DNA from: Allosphingosinicella vermicomposti
GTDB lineage: Bacteria > Pseudomonadota > Alphaproteobacteria > Sphingomonadales > Sphingomonadaceae
Direction of reading: 5' to 3'
DNA: 64,000 nucleotides
Assembly (NCBI RefSeq): GCF_003012815.1
Contig: NZ_PXYJ01000003.1
Location: 310,001 to 374,000, forward strand
Part shown: positions 63,715-64,000 of the stretch, one piece after another
Position numbering within the stretch: the stretch's first letter is position 1
Layout: the number at the start of each line of letters is the position of its first letter
Position numbers and translations under genes: made by a program
Notes under the pieces: generated by a model
The model's input: the letters and a program-made list of their open reading frames with translations, nothing else
Told to the model about the DNA's origin: nothing
The model's database searches: none

Positions 63715-64000
63715 CTAGCTTCTGCGGAAAGCCGCGCTTCCAGCCCAGCCCAGGCCAAGCGACAGGAGCACGGACAGGATGCCGTAGGCGAAGGACCAAT
63801 CATCGGCAAAATCGGCCACGGCCTTTTCGAAACCCAGTTTCTCAATCCTGATTTCGCGCGCCGCGCCCGCAATAACGCGGCCCTCGCGGATCAGAAAGGT
63901 TTCGGCGGTGTAGGTGCCGACCGGCACGCGCGCCGGGATCGAAATGCGGGCCCGGTAGAGGACATTTTCGCTAATCTCCACGCCACGCGGATTCTCATAG
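63715..64000 (-). CDS. TIGR02186-like transmembrane protein, partial
   Basis: Only the last roughly 95 residues are inside the window; the N-terminus lies beyond 64000. Visible are an ISENVLYRARISIPARVPVGTY block, an FLIREGRVI segment and one C-terminal transmembrane helix (WSFAYGILSVLLSLGLGWAG) ending AAFRRS. This matches the C-terminal pattern of TIGR02186 family proteins, whose genes often sit beside a TauE-type exporter; the function is unknown. Confidence 0.7.
   Translation of the reverse strand, partial: YENPRGVEISENVLYRARISIPARVPVGTYTAETFLIREGRVIAGAAREIRIEKLGFEKAVADFADDWSFAYGILSVLLSLGLGWAGSAAFRRS

Overview
The window is GC-rich chromosomal DNA of an alphaproteobacterium, most likely a member of the Sphingomonadales. 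The evidence is the gene set and its arrangement: DivK beside a DUF3572 gene, CarD, DUF1489, a tandem cold-shock protein with a glycine-rich head, lptC-lptA-lptB-rpoN downstream of ribonuclease D, GIN-domain (DUF2807) secreted proteins, and short palindromic intergenic repeats of kinds common in sphingomonads. No rRNA, tRNA, CRISPR array, transposase, integrase or phage gene was found. The window reads as core chromosome with a few accessory-looking stretches.

Layout. 1-3354: two tandem subtilisin-like (S8) lipoproteins on the minus strand, the first cut by the window edge. 3584-5897: HAD nucleotidase, dapD and a TonB-like protein without a normal start codon. 5921-12542: a TlpA-type thioredoxin divergent from argH, then a small lipoprotein, galU, corA, cfa and argG. 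12590-19519: an envelope block with a sulfatase-fold transferase, two polytopic GT-C-like membrane proteins, a GtrB-like glycosyltransferase, a GtrA-like flippase and a methyltransferase. 19509-25511 (minus): marC, folD-yggT, egtB-egtD (ergothioneine), a cobalamin adenosyltransferase and gluQ. 25705-28740: HNH nuclease, a possible small RNA, carD and two GIN-domain proteins. 28737-34070 (minus): DUF1489, mgtE, an acyltransferase-like protein, a glycerophosphodiesterase, RidA, a HAD hydrolase and DUF3572. 34107-39007: divK, rpmG, UV endonuclease, a 28-residue membrane peptide, ATP-dependent DNA ligase and a double cold-shock protein. 39234-45142: terC, ribonuclease D, lptCAB, rpoN and a secreted unknown. 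45220-52364 (minus): gyrB, a zinc protease, recF, dnaN and an outer-membrane barrel protein. 52500-64000: rlmN, an HWE histidine kinase with response regulator and HNH protein, fdxA, an S4-domain protein, a Suv3-like helicase, an M23 peptidase, HerA and a partial TIGR02186-like gene.

How genes work together. LptC, LptA and LptB form the LPS transport machine. The 12.6-19.5 kb block looks like machinery that builds or decorates a surface glycan on the periplasmic side, in the manner of GtrA/GtrB/GtrC systems, and is the best candidate for an undescribed system. RecF, DnaN and GyrB are replication and repair genes. EgtB and EgtD begin ergothioneine synthesis. Many neighbours are translationally coupled through four-base ATGA overlaps.

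The most notable oddities are a palindromic repeat inserted in frame inside recF (about 40 extra residues), a terminator-like hairpin lying over the start codon of the second GIN-domain gene, another just upstream of rpmG, and the missing start codon of the TonB-like gene. All family names are from reading the sequence; no database search was possible.
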